NCBI RefSeq assembly: GCF_039543385.1
Contig: NZ_BAABJQ010000046.1
Location: forward strand, 1 to 55,737
From: Rugosimonospora acidiphila
GTDB taxonomy: Bacteria > Actinomycetota > Actinomycetes > Mycobacteriales > Micromonosporaceae
Direction of reading: 5' to 3'
Length of the DNA stretch: 55,737 nucleotides
A model generated the notes under the pieces. It did no database searches. It saw only the letters and a list, made by a program, of their open reading frames with translations, and had not been told where the DNA came from. This document shows positions 26,337 through 35,342 of the stretch, piece after piece (within the stretch, counting starts at the first letter, position 1; every line of letters begins with the position of its first letter). The translations under genes and the position numbers were made by a program.

Positions 26337-26381
26337 CCGCGAATCGCTCACCGTCCATCATGGACGGTGAGCGAATCGCGG
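26337..26381. repeat. 45-bp near-perfect palindrome between GH89 and ROK genes
   Basis: Arms 26337-26358 and 26360-26381 are complementary at 21 of 22 positions around a single central base. It starts 9 bp after the GH89 stop, so it may be that gene's terminator, yet the near-zero loop is more like an operator or cruciform. It ends 58 bp upstream of the ROK start. The core half reads CTCACCGTCCAT. Confidence 0.85.
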
Positions 26382-26439
26382 GCCAACCTTCGGCCGGCGG
26401 GCCGCACGAGGCCGGGACACTGGCAGGGAGGGATGGCAG

Positions 26440-27702
26440 GTGAGCAAGGAAGTGGGACCGGCCGAGGTCACCGGCAGTCCGGCGCTGCTGCGCGAAATCA
26501 ACTGCGCCAAGGTGTTCACCGCGCTGCGCGGCCGGCCCCCGCAGCGGCTCACCGAACTGTCCGTACGCACCGGGTTGTCCCGCCCGACCGTGGCACAGGC
26601 GGTCACCCAGCTGGTCGAGGGCGGCTGGGCCGAGTACGCCGACGAGGCCGGGACCGACCAGACCGCGGCCGGGCGGTCCCGGATCGGCCGGCCAGCGCGG
26701 CTGGTCCGGTTTCGCGGTCGCGCCGGGTACGTGCTCGGCATCGACATCGGCCCGCACAAGATCCTGGCGGTGCTGGCGGACCTCAACGGCGAAGTGGTCG
26801 CCAAGCGGCGTCGGGACGATCAGTTCGCCGGCTCGGGCGAAGAGGTCCTGGCCGCCGTCCGCCAGACCATCACCGATCTGCTCGGCGCCGCCAGAGTGCG
26901 GCGCGAGGACGTCTGGTCGGTGGCCGTCGGTACGCCGGGCATCGTGGACAAGCCTTCGGGCGCGGTGCGGATGGCTCCCAGCCTCCCCGGCTGGCACGGC
27001 ATCCGGCTGGCCGGGGCGCTCGGCCGATCCCTGCGCTGCCCGGTGCACGTGGAGAACGACGTGAACCTCGCCGTGATCGCCGAACGCTGGCGGGGCGTCG
27101 CGGTCGGCGTGCACACCGTGGTGTTCGTCCAGTGGGGCGCCCGGATCGGTGCCGGTCTCATCATCGGTGACCGGCTGCACCGGGGCTCCGGCGGGATGGC
27201 CGGCGAGATCGGCTACCTGAGCGTCTTCGGCGAGCCCGACATCGCCTCCGACGAGGCCGGGCTCGGTCCGCTGGAGCGGCTGGTCGGTGCCGCCGCGATC
27301 AGTTCCGCCGCCGGTAGCCGGCCGGGCCGGCCCGCCCTGCGGGCCGACCGCAGGCCGGAGGAGTTGGACGCCGAGGCGGTGTTCGCAGCCGCCCGAACCG
27401 GCGACGTCGCCGCGGCCGGCGCGGTGGACACCGTGGCGCAGCGCCTGGCGCGCGGGCTGTCCGCGCTGCTGTTGCTGCTCGACCCCGACATGGTGGTGCT
27501 GGGCGGCGGGGTCTCGGCGGCCGGCGAGCCGTTGCTGGACGCGATCCGCACGCACCTGCGTCCGCTGACCTTCACCGAGCCGGTGCTGGCCCTGTCCGTA
27601 CTCGGCGACGAGGCCACCGCGCTCGGCGCGGTGCGCACCGCGTTGTCCGATGTGGAGAGACGGGTGCTGCCCCACGCGGCACAGCTCCCGGACCTCCCCT
27701 AG
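26440..27702 (+). CDS. ROK family transcriptional regulator
   Basis: A 420-residue NagC/Mlc/XylR-type regulator. Residues about 18-75 form a winged helix (LTELSVRTGLSRPTVAQAV); the remainder is a ROK sugar-kinase-like domain (VLGIDIGPHKILAVLADL, VENDVNLAVIAE, LLLLDPDMVVLGGGVS). The phosphate-binding DxGxTK has become DIGPHK, and the zinc motif CxCGxxGCxE is absent, so it is probably a sensor without kinase activity. GTG 26440 has GGGAGG 8 bases upstream. It lies 112 bp after the GH89 gene with a large palindrome between. Inference: it senses a GlcNAc-type sugar and controls the glycosidase. Confidence 0.9.
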   Translation: MSKEVGPAEVTGSPALLREINCAKVFTALRGRPPQRLTELSVRTGLSRPTVAQAVTQLVEGGWAEYADEAGTDQTAAGRSRIGRPARLVRFRGRAGYVLGIDIGPHKILAVLADLNGEVVAKRRRDDQFAGSGEEVLAAVRQTITDLLGAARVRREDVWSVAVGTPGIVDKPSGAVRMAPSLPGWHGIRLAGALGRSLRCPVHVENDVNLAVIAERWRGVAVGVHTVVFVQWGARIGAGLIIGDRLHRGSGGMAGEIGYLSVFGEPDIASDEAGLGPLERLVGAAAISSAAGSRPGRPALRADRRPEELDAEAVFAAARTGDVAAAGAVDTVAQRLARGLSALLLLLDPDMVVLGGGVSAAGEPLLDAIRTHLRPLTFTEPVLALSVLGDEATALGAVRTALSDVERRVLPHAAQLPDLP

Positions 27703-27724
27703 GCGGATCCCGCCTGCCGTGGCG

Positions 27725-28540
27725 TCAGTGAACCTCGCTGTGCGCGGCCGCAGCGATCTCACGAACGGCCGCGGCGATGGCACGGTAGTCCTTGCGCACC
27801 ACCGTCGAGTGGTTGCTCGCGACCGTCGCGCTCACCTTCACGTTGGGGTTGCGCTTGAGCACCGGGTCCAGCGTGGCGCGCATCGCCGTGTGCCCTTCCT
27901 CGGTGCTGCCGAGGCTGGAGCCCGAGGCCACGATGAAGCGCATCGGGCAGGCGATGCGATCGAAGACGGGGTCGCCGGCGGCGACGATCTCGTTGAGCTC
28001 GATGTTGACATCGGCATGCTGATCGGCGGTCATCCGCGCGGACAGGCCCAGCCTGCGGGTCAGCGGCATGGTCCAGCGGAAGCGGCGGAACAGCTTGCGG
28101 ATCTGCTCGCGCCCGTCCCCCTCGACGGTGGCGAGATAGTCCCAGGGGTAGCCACCGTCGACCATGACCACGCCGGCGACCCGGTCCGGATTCCGCGCGG
28201 CCCAGTGCAGCGCGAGCGCTGCCCCGTAGGACCAGCCCACCAGCACGGGCCGCCGCACCTCTCTGGCCTTCAGGACCGCGTCGATGTCCCGGAGGCAGGC
28301 GGCGAAGGAGTAGTCCGCCGACCTCTTCGACTTGCCGCGGGCGCGCTCGTCGTAGGTGAGGTGCCGCCAGGCGCTTCCGAGTTCGGCGGTCACGGGCCGC
28401 CAGTTGGCCTGGGTGGCGTAGGAGCCGTTGAGGTAGATCACGGGCCGACCGGGGCCGCGCGTATCGGTCACGGCCAGGGCGGTGTCCTCCACCGGCACCA
28501 TGCCGGTCCAGGACGAGATCGGGTTAAGGGTGGCCGACAT
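27725..28540 (-). CDS. alpha/beta hydrolase
   Basis: A 271-residue cytoplasmic alpha/beta hydrolase. The nucleophile is Ser104 in VGWSYGAAL; the oxyanion segment is VIYLNGSYATQANW and the C-terminal histidine is in SNHSTVV. ATG 28540 has AAGGAG upstream. It is divergent from a LysR gene with a 119-bp shared promoter region, the usual sign that the LysR protein controls it. It is convergent with the ROK gene, 22 bp away. Esterase, lactonase or haloperoxidase-like activity are all possible. Confidence 0.85.
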   Translation of the reverse strand: MSATLNPISSWTGMVPVEDTALAVTDTRGPGRPVIYLNGSYATQANWRPVTAELGSAWRHLTYDERARGKSKRSADYSFAACLRDIDAVLKAREVRRPVLVGWSYGAALALHWAARNPDRVAGVVMVDGGYPWDYLATVEGDGREQIRKLFRRFRWTMPLTRRLGLSARMTADQHADVNIELNEIVAAGDPVFDRIACPMRFIVASGSSLGSTEEGHTAMRATLDPVLKRNPNVKVSATVASNHSTVVRKDYRAIAAAVREIAAAAHSEVH

Positions 28541-28623
28541 GCTGTGCGCTCCTTTTGAGTCTTTTGGCAGTGGCTACAGGATCCGTTGGGCCACCGAGAA
28601 CGATCAACGACGACTTGGAACAG

Positions 28624-28649
28624 GAACCGTTAAGCGATAGGTTCACGGT
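28624..28649. promoter_or_regulatory. LysR-type binding site (GAACC-N11-GGTTC)
   Basis: GAACC (28624-28628) and GGTTC (28640-28644) flank 11 bases, the interrupted dyad typical of LysR boxes. An outer ACCGT/ACGGT pair (28626-28630, 28645-28649) overlaps it. It ends 10 bp before the LysR start codon, a position expected for autorepression and activation of the divergent hydrolase gene. Confidence 0.6.
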
Positions 28650-28659
28650 CGGGGGCGTG

Positions 28660-29550
28660 ATGGAGCTACGGGACGTCGAGATCTTTCTGGCCGTGGCCGA
28701 GGAGCTACATTTCGGCCGCGCGGCCGAGCGCCTGCGGGTCACGCCGGCCCGGGTCAGTCAGTCGATCAAGAAGCTGGAACGGCAGGTCGGCGGCCCGCTG
28801 TTCCAGCGCACCTCGCGGCGCGTCGCGACGACGGCGATCGGGCAGCAGCTGTACGAGGAGTTACGACCGCACTATCGAGGGCTGCACGAGAGCCTCGCCC
28901 GCGCCGCCCAGGCCGCCACCGGCACCACCGAGGTGCTGCGGCTCGGCATGATCGCCAGCAACCTGAACGACATCCGGCCGCTGCTGGACGAGTTCGCCCT
29001 TCGCCGACCCGACTGCCAGGTGCGGGTCACGCACCAGCACTTCAGCGACCCGTTCGGCGCTCTCCGCCGCGACGAGATCGACCTGCAGCTCACCTGGCTG
29101 CCCGTCAACGAGCCCGACCTGACCGTCGGGCCCGAGGTCTACGCCGAACCGGTCGTGCTGGCCGTCGCGGCAGACCACCCGCTCGCCGCCCGGCCGGACG
29201 CTCACTACGAGGATCTCGCCGACTACCCGCAGCCCGCTGTCACCGCACCCGACTACTGGATCGGGGCGGTGTCGCCGTTCCACACCCCGGCCGGGCGCCC
29301 GATCAGCCGTGGCCCCGCCGTCGCCAACTTTCAGGAACTCATCACCGCCGTCGCCGCCGGGCAGGGCATCTGCGTGGTGCACGCCCACGCGCGCCGCTAC
29401 TACGCCCGCCCCGACATCAGGTACCTCACCGTCGCCGGCCTGCCATGGTCTCGATGGGCCCTGGTCTGGCGCACCGCGGGCGAGTCACCGCTCGTGCGCG
29501 CCTTCGCCGAAACGAGCGAGGAGTTCGGTCCGCTCGACGTCCCGCGGTGA
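28660..29550 (+). CDS. LysR family transcriptional regulator
   Basis: A 296-residue LysR-type regulator. The N-terminal helix-turn-helix is standard (MELRDVEIFLAVAEELHFGR, AAERLRVTPARVSQSIKKLE), followed by an effector-binding domain (LRLGMIASNLNDIRPLLDEF). Start ATG 28660 gives the canonical N terminus; upstream in-frame starts run through its own operator. The divergent alpha/beta hydrolase is the likely target. It converges on the aldolase gene with 47 bp between stops. Confidence 0.93.
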   Translation: MELRDVEIFLAVAEELHFGRAAERLRVTPARVSQSIKKLERQVGGPLFQRTSRRVATTAIGQQLYEELRPHYRGLHESLARAAQAATGTTEVLRLGMIASNLNDIRPLLDEFALRRPDCQVRVTHQHFSDPFGALRRDEIDLQLTWLPVNEPDLTVGPEVYAEPVVLAVAADHPLAARPDAHYEDLADYPQPAVTAPDYWIGAVSPFHTPAGRPISRGPAVANFQELITAVAAGQGICVVHAHARRYYARPDIRYLTVAGLPWSRWALVWRTAGESPLVRAFAETSEEFGPLDVPR

Positions 29551-29597
29551 CACCCGAGTCGGGACCGGTGCCGCCTGCGCCATCGCGACCGCTCCGG

Positions 29598-30527
29598 CTA
29601 CTGGCCGAACAGCTCCGGCAGGAGGTCGCCGGCCGCGCGGCGCGCCGCCGCGGCCGCGTCGTCCGGGGCGCCGCGCAGCGGCCACCGGGGGCGGGTCCCG
29701 AGGTCGGCCCAGCCGCCGACGGCCGCGAGGAACCGGTCGAGGGCCGGGTTGGACAGGCCGTCGGCCTGTAGCGGGGCGATGTGGCGCGCGAAGAACACGC
29801 CGATGCGTCGCTCGATGTCGAGGCCGGCGTCGGGGTCGCGCAGGATGAGGTCGTACCAGTGCGCGGCACCGGCCGGCGACATGGCGGCGATGTTGGAGTA
29901 GCTGCCGTGCGCGCCGAGCGCCATGCCGGACGCGAGCGTGTGCCCCGGCACGAAAATCGAGCAGTCCGGGACGGCCGAGCGCATCGCCTCGAACCACGGT
30001 CGGTCGCCGCCGGCCATCTTGACCCCGATCAGGCCCGGCACCGCCCCGGTCAGCCGGCGCAGCAACGCCGGTGGCACCGGAGTCTTGGCGTGTGGCGGGT
30101 TGTAGAGGACCAGCGGGATCGGGTCGGCAACCTCGGCCGCCCTGCTCAGGAACGCGACGACCTCGTCGTCGTGCAGCGGCAGCCAGTCGGGCAGGATGAC
30201 CTGGAACGCGCCGGGCATCAGGTGCTTGGCGCGGCGGATCCGGGCGAGCGTGGTCTGCGCACCGGGGTGGCTGGCGCCGATCTGGTACGCCGTCCCGGCG
30301 TCGCCGCACGCGGCGGCCAACATCTCATTGATCCGGTCGTACTCCTGCTCGTCGAGCGTCGTGAACTCGCCGGCCGTGCCGTGCGCGTACACGCCGTCCA
30401 GCCCGGCGGCCAGGATGCGGTCGAGTTGGTCCGCCAGCCGGCCCTCGTCGATCCGGTCGTGGTCGTCCAGCGGCAGCAGGAGCGTGCCCCACACGCCACG
30501 CAGCTCGCTCGTGGTCAACGGCTTCAT
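29598..30527 (-). CDS. dihydrodipicolinate synthase / N-acetylneuraminate lyase family aldolase
   Basis: A 309-residue class I aldolase of the DHDPS/NAL superfamily. The Schiff-base lysine is Lys170 in GVKMAGG, and the catalytic tyrosine is Tyr142 in VLYNPPHAKTP; AHGTAGEFTTLDEQEY is the phosphate/carboxylate loop region. The NPPHAK segment and absence of lysine-biosynthesis genes suggest a catabolic pyruvate-dependent aldolase or dehydratase rather than DapA. ATG 30527 is preceded by GAGGTGG. It seems to be transcribed alone. Confidence 0.88.
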   Translation of the reverse strand: MKPLTTSELRGVWGTLLLPLDDHDRIDEGRLADQLDRILAAGLDGVYAHGTAGEFTTLDEQEYDRINEMLAAACGDAGTAYQIGASHPGAQTTLARIRRAKHLMPGAFQVILPDWLPLHDDEVVAFLSRAAEVADPIPLVLYNPPHAKTPVPPALLRRLTGAVPGLIGVKMAGGDRPWFEAMRSAVPDCSIFVPGHTLASGMALGAHGSYSNIAAMSPAGAAHWYDLILRDPDAGLDIERRIGVFFARHIAPLQADGLSNPALDRFLAAVGGWADLGTRPRWPLRGAPDDAAAAARRAAGDLLPELFGQ

Positions 30528-30632
30528 CTGTCCACCTCACCAACCCGGCCGGGAGCCACGGTGGATCTTACCGGGGCCGTCGCCGCCGCGCCTGTCTCGC
30601 GCCGTCCGCGACGGTTCCGCCACGCCCATCCG

Positions 30633-30682
30633 AGATCATGGTGGCGTTTCGCCCGCCTGGGGGCGGAACGCCACCATGATCT
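30633..30682. repeat. 22-bp-stem palindrome in a divergent intergenic region
   Basis: Arms 30633-30654 and 30661-30682 pair over 22 positions with one T-G mismatch and a 6-base loop; the arm begins AGATCATGGTGGCG. It lies between the divergent aldolase and DUF11 genes, where no terminator is needed. It may be a copy of a dispersed palindromic (REP-like) element. Confidence 0.85.
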
Positions 30683-30788
30683 GACGATTCCAGCGCCGCG
30701 GCCAATTCCGAGTTGGTCGATTTAGAGATATAGGAGACAACTAGTCCCTATTGTCCCTGCCGTGGGTAGTGCTGGAGCCTCGAGGTCG

Positions 30789-33700
30789 ATGAACCGTCTC
30801 CGTCGGGTGGCGGTAGCCAGCGCCGCCTTGTTGATCGTCGGCTGGTTGCCCGTGGTCGGCGCGGCCCCGGCCGTCGCCCACCAGGCCGAGCCGCCCCTGG
30901 GCAACGGCACGTACGCCGTCGCCCAGGACGACCCTCCCGCCGTGGCGTCCCTGGCCCTGGTCACGTCGGTCAGGCCGAGCGCAGTGACCACAGCCGGCCA
31001 GACGATCGAGTACTCGTTCCTGGTCACCAACACCGGCACCCTCAGCCTCACCGGGCTGACCATCGACGAGACCACGTTCACCGGCACCGGAACCCTGTCG
31101 CCGATCGCCTGCCCGGCCACCACGCTCGCGCCGGATCAGTCCACCACGTGTACCGCCACCTACACCGTCAGCCAGGACGATCTCGACGCCGGGGGCATCG
31201 CGAACACCGCCACCGCCACCGGTACCGCCCCGGGCGGCGCGACCGCCACGTCGCCACGGTCGACCGCCGTCGTGAACGCCGTCGCCGCCGCGGCGCTCGG
31301 GCTGGTCAAGACCGCCGAGCCGGCCACGGTGAGCTACGCCGGACAGCAGGTGACCTACCGGTTCCTGGTGACCAACACCGGTACCCTGGCCCTCGACCAG
31401 TTGACCGTGGAAGACCACGGCCCGTCCGGCACGACCGTCAGCTGCCCCGTCACCACGCTGCCTCCCAGCGGCCAGACCACGTGCACCGGGGTCTACACCG
31501 TCACCCAGGCCGACCTGGACAGGGGCGGCGGCATCACCAACACCGCGAGCGCGGCCGGCGCGGCACGGAACGGGGCCACGGCCTCGTCGCCGCCGTCCAC
31601 CACCACGGTGACCGTCGACGCGGCCCCCTCGCTCGCCCTGGTGAAGTCGGCCACCCCACCGACGGTCACCGCGCCCGGGGACGTGGTCACCTACCGGTTC
31701 CTGGTCACCAACAACGGCAACCTCACGGTCGACGGCCTGGCCATCGACGAGACCGCGTTCTCCGGCAGCGGGACGCTGTCGCCGGCCAGCTGCCCGGTCA
31801 CCACCCTGGTGCCGTTCGATTCGACCACGTGCACCGCCACGTACACCGTCACCCCGTCCGACCTCGCCACGGGCCGGGTCAGCGACACCGCGACCGCCGG
31901 CGGCACCACCCGCGCCGGTGCCACGGTCACCTCAGCCCCCTCGTCCGCCACGGTGAGCGGGTCTGCCGGCGCGTCGCTGTCGCTGACGAAGTTCGCCACC
32001 CCGTCCACCGTGACGGCCGCCGGGCAGACGGTGACCTACGAGTACGTGGTCACCAACACCGGCGGCGCGGACCTCAACGGCGTCGCCGTCGCCGACACGG
32101 TGTTCTCCGGCACGGGATCGCCGCCGGTCGTCAGCTGCCCGGTCACCGCCCTCACTCCCGGCGGACAGACGACCTGCGCGGGCACCTACTCCATCACCCA
32201 GGCCGACCTCGACGCCGGCGGTGTCGGCAACACCGCGGTTGCCTCCGGCACCGACCCGGGCGGCGCGACGGCCACCTCGGCGCCGTCCACCGCGACCGTC
32301 ACCGCCGATCCGGTCGCGTCCCTGTCCCTGGCGAAGTCGGTGTCGCCGGGCACCGTCACGGTCGGGCAGGCGGTCAGCTACCGGTTCCTGGTCACCAACA
32401 ACGGCAACACCACCGTGACCGGGGTGCATCTCATCGAGACGGCGTTCTCCGGCACCGGGTCGCCGTCGTCGATCGGCTGCCCGGTCACCACGCTGATGCC
32501 GGGCGAGTCGACCACCTTTACCGCGACGTACACGATCACCCGGGCCGACATCGACGCGGGCGGCGTGACCAACACCGCCGTCGCCGCCGGCACCTCGCCC
32601 GCGGGAGCCGCGGTCGCCTCGACACCGTCGAGCGCCATCGTGCGCGCCTCCTTCGACTACTCGGACCTGTCCCTGACCAAATTCGCCGAGCCGTCCAGCG
32701 TGTCGGCCGCCGGCCAGCGGGTGACCTACCGGTACGTGCTGACCAACAGTGGCGTGGTGACGGCGACGGACCTGTCGGTCAGCGACACCGCGTTCTCCGG
32801 CACCGGTACGCCACCGACCATCGGCTGCCCGCTGGACGCACTCGGGCCCGACGAGCAGATGACCTGTTCCGGCACGTACACCGTGACTCAGTCCGATGTG
32901 GACAGAGGCCGGATCACCAACACCGCCGAGGCCAGGGGGATCACGGCGACCGGCAACGGCCTGATCTCGCCGCCGTCGACGGTCACGGTCGACATTCCCG
33001 CGGCTCCGGCCCTGTTGCTGGTGAAGTCCGTCGACCCGACGGCCGTCACGGCGGTCGGCCAGGTGGTCACCAACCGGTTCCTGGTCACCAACCACGGCAA
33101 CACCACGATCGTCCAGATAGGTATCACCGAGCACGCGTTCTCCGGCACCGGCACGCCGTCCCCGATCACCTGCCCCACCCGGGTCCTCGCGCCGGGGCAG
33201 CAGATGACGTGCACCTCGACCTATGCCGTCACCCAGGCCGATCTGGACGCCGGCGGCATCACCGACACCGCCGTGGCGTTCGGTGAGGGTCCGCGCGGCC
33301 AGCTCACCTCGGCGTCGAGCGCCGCGGTCGACGCCGAGGTCGCCGCCGCGCTGTCCGTGGTCACGTCCGTCGACCGCGCGGCGTTCACCGCCGCCGGGCA
33401 GAGAATCACCTTCTCCGTCGCGGTCACCAACACCGGCACCGCCACGCTGAGGGGCGTGACCGTTCGGGAGGTCGCCTTCACCGGTACCGGGCCGGTGCCC
33501 CGGCCCACCTGCCCGCCCGGTGCGGCGTCGCTGGCGCCCGGGCAGGCCGTCACCTGCACCGCCACGTACCCGGTGACGCAGGCGGATGTCGACGCCGGCT
33601 CGATCAGCAACACCGCCACCGCGACCGGTACGCCGCCGCCGGGCGTGGACCCGCCGGATCCGGCGCCGTCGACCGTCACCGTCGCCTTCGGCGGTACCAG

Positions 33701-33893
33701 CCGGGGCGGCCCGGCCAAGCCCGGGCGCCACACCGACGCCGACGGGCGCGCGCCCATCTCGCTGCCGGGCGGCGGCCTACCGACGACCGGGAGCGACCTG
33801 CGAACGCCTCTGATCGCGGCGGCCCTGTTCCTCGCGGGTGGCGGTGTGTTGATGCTCACCCGCGGCGGGAGCATCCGGCGCAGCCCGCGCTGA
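30789..33893 (+). CDS. LPXTG-anchored surface protein with eight DUF11 repeats
   Basis: A 1034-residue wall protein. The signal peptide (RVAVASAALLIVGWLPVVGA) ends near AVA. Eight beta-sandwich repeats of about 115 residues follow, each beginning with a form of ASLSLTKFATPSTVTAAGQ and ending DLDAGGITNTA-like; this is the DUF11 pattern. The C terminus carries LPTTG, a hydrophobic helix (IAAALFLAGGGVLML) and a basic tail, a sortase signal. ATG 30789 with GAGG just upstream is preferred over GTG 30762. It probably forms a rod or adhesin on the cell surface. No sortase gene is adjacent. Confidence 0.92.
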   Translation: MNRLRRVAVASAALLIVGWLPVVGAAPAVAHQAEPPLGNGTYAVAQDDPPAVASLALVTSVRPSAVTTAGQTIEYSFLVTNTGTLSLTGLTIDETTFTGTGTLSPIACPATTLAPDQSTTCTATYTVSQDDLDAGGIANTATATGTAPGGATATSPRSTAVVNAVAAAALGLVKTAEPATVSYAGQQVTYRFLVTNTGTLALDQLTVEDHGPSGTTVSCPVTTLPPSGQTTCTGVYTVTQADLDRGGGITNTASAAGAARNGATASSPPSTTTVTVDAAPSLALVKSATPPTVTAPGDVVTYRFLVTNNGNLTVDGLAIDETAFSGSGTLSPASCPVTTLVPFDSTTCTATYTVTPSDLATGRVSDTATAGGTTRAGATVTSAPSSATVSGSAGASLSLTKFATPSTVTAAGQTVTYEYVVTNTGGADLNGVAVADTVFSGTGSPPVVSCPVTALTPGGQTTCAGTYSITQADLDAGGVGNTAVASGTDPGGATATSAPSTATVTADPVASLSLAKSVSPGTVTVGQAVSYRFLVTNNGNTTVTGVHLIETAFSGTGSPSSIGCPVTTLMPGESTTFTATYTITRADIDAGGVTNTAVAAGTSPAGAAVASTPSSAIVRASFDYSDLSLTKFAEPSSVSAAGQRVTYRYVLTNSGVVTATDLSVSDTAFSGTGTPPTIGCPLDALGPDEQMTCSGTYTVTQSDVDRGRITNTAEARGITATGNGLISPPSTVTVDIPAAPALLLVKSVDPTAVTAVGQVVTNRFLVTNHGNTTIVQIGITEHAFSGTGTPSPITCPTRVLAPGQQMTCTSTYAVTQADLDAGGITDTAVAFGEGPRGQLTSASSAAVDAEVAAALSVVTSVDRAAFTAAGQRITFSVAVTNTGTATLRGVTVREVAFTGTGPVPRPTCPPGAASLAPGQAVTCTATYPVTQADVDAGSISNTATATGTPPPGVDPPDPAPSTVTVAFGGTSRGGPAKPGRHTDADGRAPISLPGGGLPTTGSDLRTPLIAAALFLAGGGVLMLTRGGSIRRSPR
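30945..33690. repeat. eight DUF11 repeats of about 340 bp
   Basis: Eight head-to-tail coding units begin near 30945, 31290, 31627, 31969, 32314, 32656, 33004 and 33346. Short blocks recur almost exactly (for example TACCGGTTCCTGGTCACCAA), while the units differ overall, so they are old duplications kept partly alike by selection or recombination. Confidence 0.85.
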
Positions 33894-34448
33894 CCGGCCG
33901 CCGGCACCGCCCTTGACACTCCGCGACGGGGCGCCGAACCTACGTTGCCCAGGCGGAACGTGGGGTCACGGCTGCTGGCCGTCCCGCCCCGATCGGGACG
34001 GACGCCGGTCGTGCTCGGCCGCGAGCGACCTGGGTGCCTGCTGACGCCAGGCCGACTCGACGAGACCTCGGACACGTTCCTCGCACACGTGGCCGAGGTC
34101 GACCTGAAGCCCGAGGAAGCTTCTCCTGGCGTCCGTGCGCCGGACCGCCCCGCAGTGGGCGGGATCGGCCGTCGCGGCGGCGTTCGCCTCCGGCTCGCTC
34201 ACGCAGAACACGGCCGTGGTTTCGTCCTTTCCCATGCCGACGAAGGTCCGGCCTCGAACCTTGTGATGCGTGCTCGCCGAGCGTGGCCGGGTGAGACGGG
34301 TACGTGGGGAGGCGCCGTCCGGGCGCGTCGCCCCTACGCCCGTGGCACCATGGCCGGATGGGCGGCGTCACCCGCATTGGCCGGCCCGGCGCATCCGGGT
34401 GGTGATCGGGACGCGTGGCCCAGCGACGATCCGAGAGGCAGGGCGAGC
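33894..34448. other. 555-bp gap upstream of the ECF41 sigma gene
   Basis: TTGACA at 33913-33918 could be a -35 element but no good -10 follows. On the minus strand, 33966-34235 is open and begins with GKDETTAVFCVSEPEANAA, faintly like DUF4242-type small proteins, but the rest does not match, so at most it is a decayed gene. The rightward frame open from 33945 into the sigma gene has no ribosome site and its extra residues look like shadow coding. I see nothing else. Confidence 0.3.
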
Positions 34449-35321
34449 GTGGAGCCGGCCGGCGTCTTGACGGAGACCGACTGGGAGGCGCACCGCGCCG
34501 CGGTCTTCGGGGCGGCCTATCGCATCCTCGGCTCCGTTGCCGAGGCCGAGGACGTCACGCAGGAGGTCTGGTTGCGCGCCACCGCCGCCGACCTGTCCGA
34601 GGTGCGCGACCTGCGGGCCTGGCTGGTGACCGTGGCCGCCCGGACGTCGTACAACGTGCTGAAGTCGGCGCGCGTGCGACGCGAGTCCTACGTCGGGCCC
34701 TGGCTGCCCGAGCCGCTGCTGACCGGGCCCGACGCCGCCGCCCAGGTGCTGCTGGACGAGTCGGTGAGCACCGCGCTGCTGGTGGTCGTGGAGGCGCTCA
34801 CGCCCGCCGAACGCGTCGCGCTGGTGCTGCATGATGTCTTCGAGTTCCCGTTCGACCGGATCGCCGAGGTGCTGGGCGGCACGCCCGCCGCCAGTCGCAA
34901 GCTCGCCTCCCGCGCCCGGGCCCGGGTCGCGGCGGTCGAGGAGCGGCCTCGGGCATCCGGTGCCGAGACCGAACGCGTGCTCAGGGCGTTCAAGGCGGCG
35001 GCCGACGGGGGAGACCTGGCCGGGCTCGTCGCGCTGCTGGATCCCGGGGCCGTCTACGTCGCCGACGGTGGCGGCAAGGTGACCGCCTCGCGCCGGCCGG
35101 TCTGGGGCGCCGGGACGATCGCCCTGCTGCTGGTCCGGCAGATCGAGCACAGGCGCCCCGACGCGTTCCGCGTCATCGAGGTGAACGGGTACCCGGCCCT
35201 GGCAACCTACGACGGCGGCAGGCTGGTCTGGCTCGACACCGTGGAGATCGCCGACGGGCGGATCACGGTATTCCGGAGGCTGGTCAATCCCGAAAAGCTC
35301 GCTCACCTCGGTCACATCTGA
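34449..35321 (+). CDS. ECF41 (SigJ-type) RNA polymerase sigma factor with SnoaL-like tail
   Basis: A 290-residue extracytoplasmic-function sigma factor. Sigma region 2 spans about residues 10-80 (AYRILGSVAEAEDVTQEVWL), region 4 about 105-165 (LTPAERVALVLHDVFEFPF, ASRKLASRARARV). A fused SnoaL-like domain follows (about 175-290), ending in RRLVNPEKLAHL, matching the NPxKL motif of group ECF41. In that group the tail replaces a separate anti-sigma factor. GTG 34449 is supported by GAGAGGCAGGG. The next gene is an NAD(P)/FAD oxidoreductase, the partner type expected for ECF41. Confidence 0.93.
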   Translation: MEPAGVLTETDWEAHRAAVFGAAYRILGSVAEAEDVTQEVWLRATAADLSEVRDLRAWLVTVAARTSYNVLKSARVRRESYVGPWLPEPLLTGPDAAAQVLLDESVSTALLVVVEALTPAERVALVLHDVFEFPFDRIAEVLGGTPAASRKLASRARARVAAVEERPRASGAETERVLRAFKAAADGGDLAGLVALLDPGAVYVADGGGKVTASRRPVWGAGTIALLLVRQIEHRRPDAFRVIEVNGYPALATYDGGRLVWLDTVEIADGRITVFRRLVNPEKLAHLGHI

Positions 35322-35342
35322 ACCCGCCGTCTTGTCTGCCTG

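Noticed and set aside
33966..34235. Possible DUF4242-like gene on the minus strand
   Set aside because: Only a short VFCVSEPEA-like stretch is suggestive; the rest does not match, so I list it as an at-most-decayed remnant.
33945..34448. N-terminal extension of the ECF41 sigma factor from TTG 33945
   Set aside because: No ribosome site, composition unlike a protein domain, and ECF41 proteins start about where GTG 34449 does.
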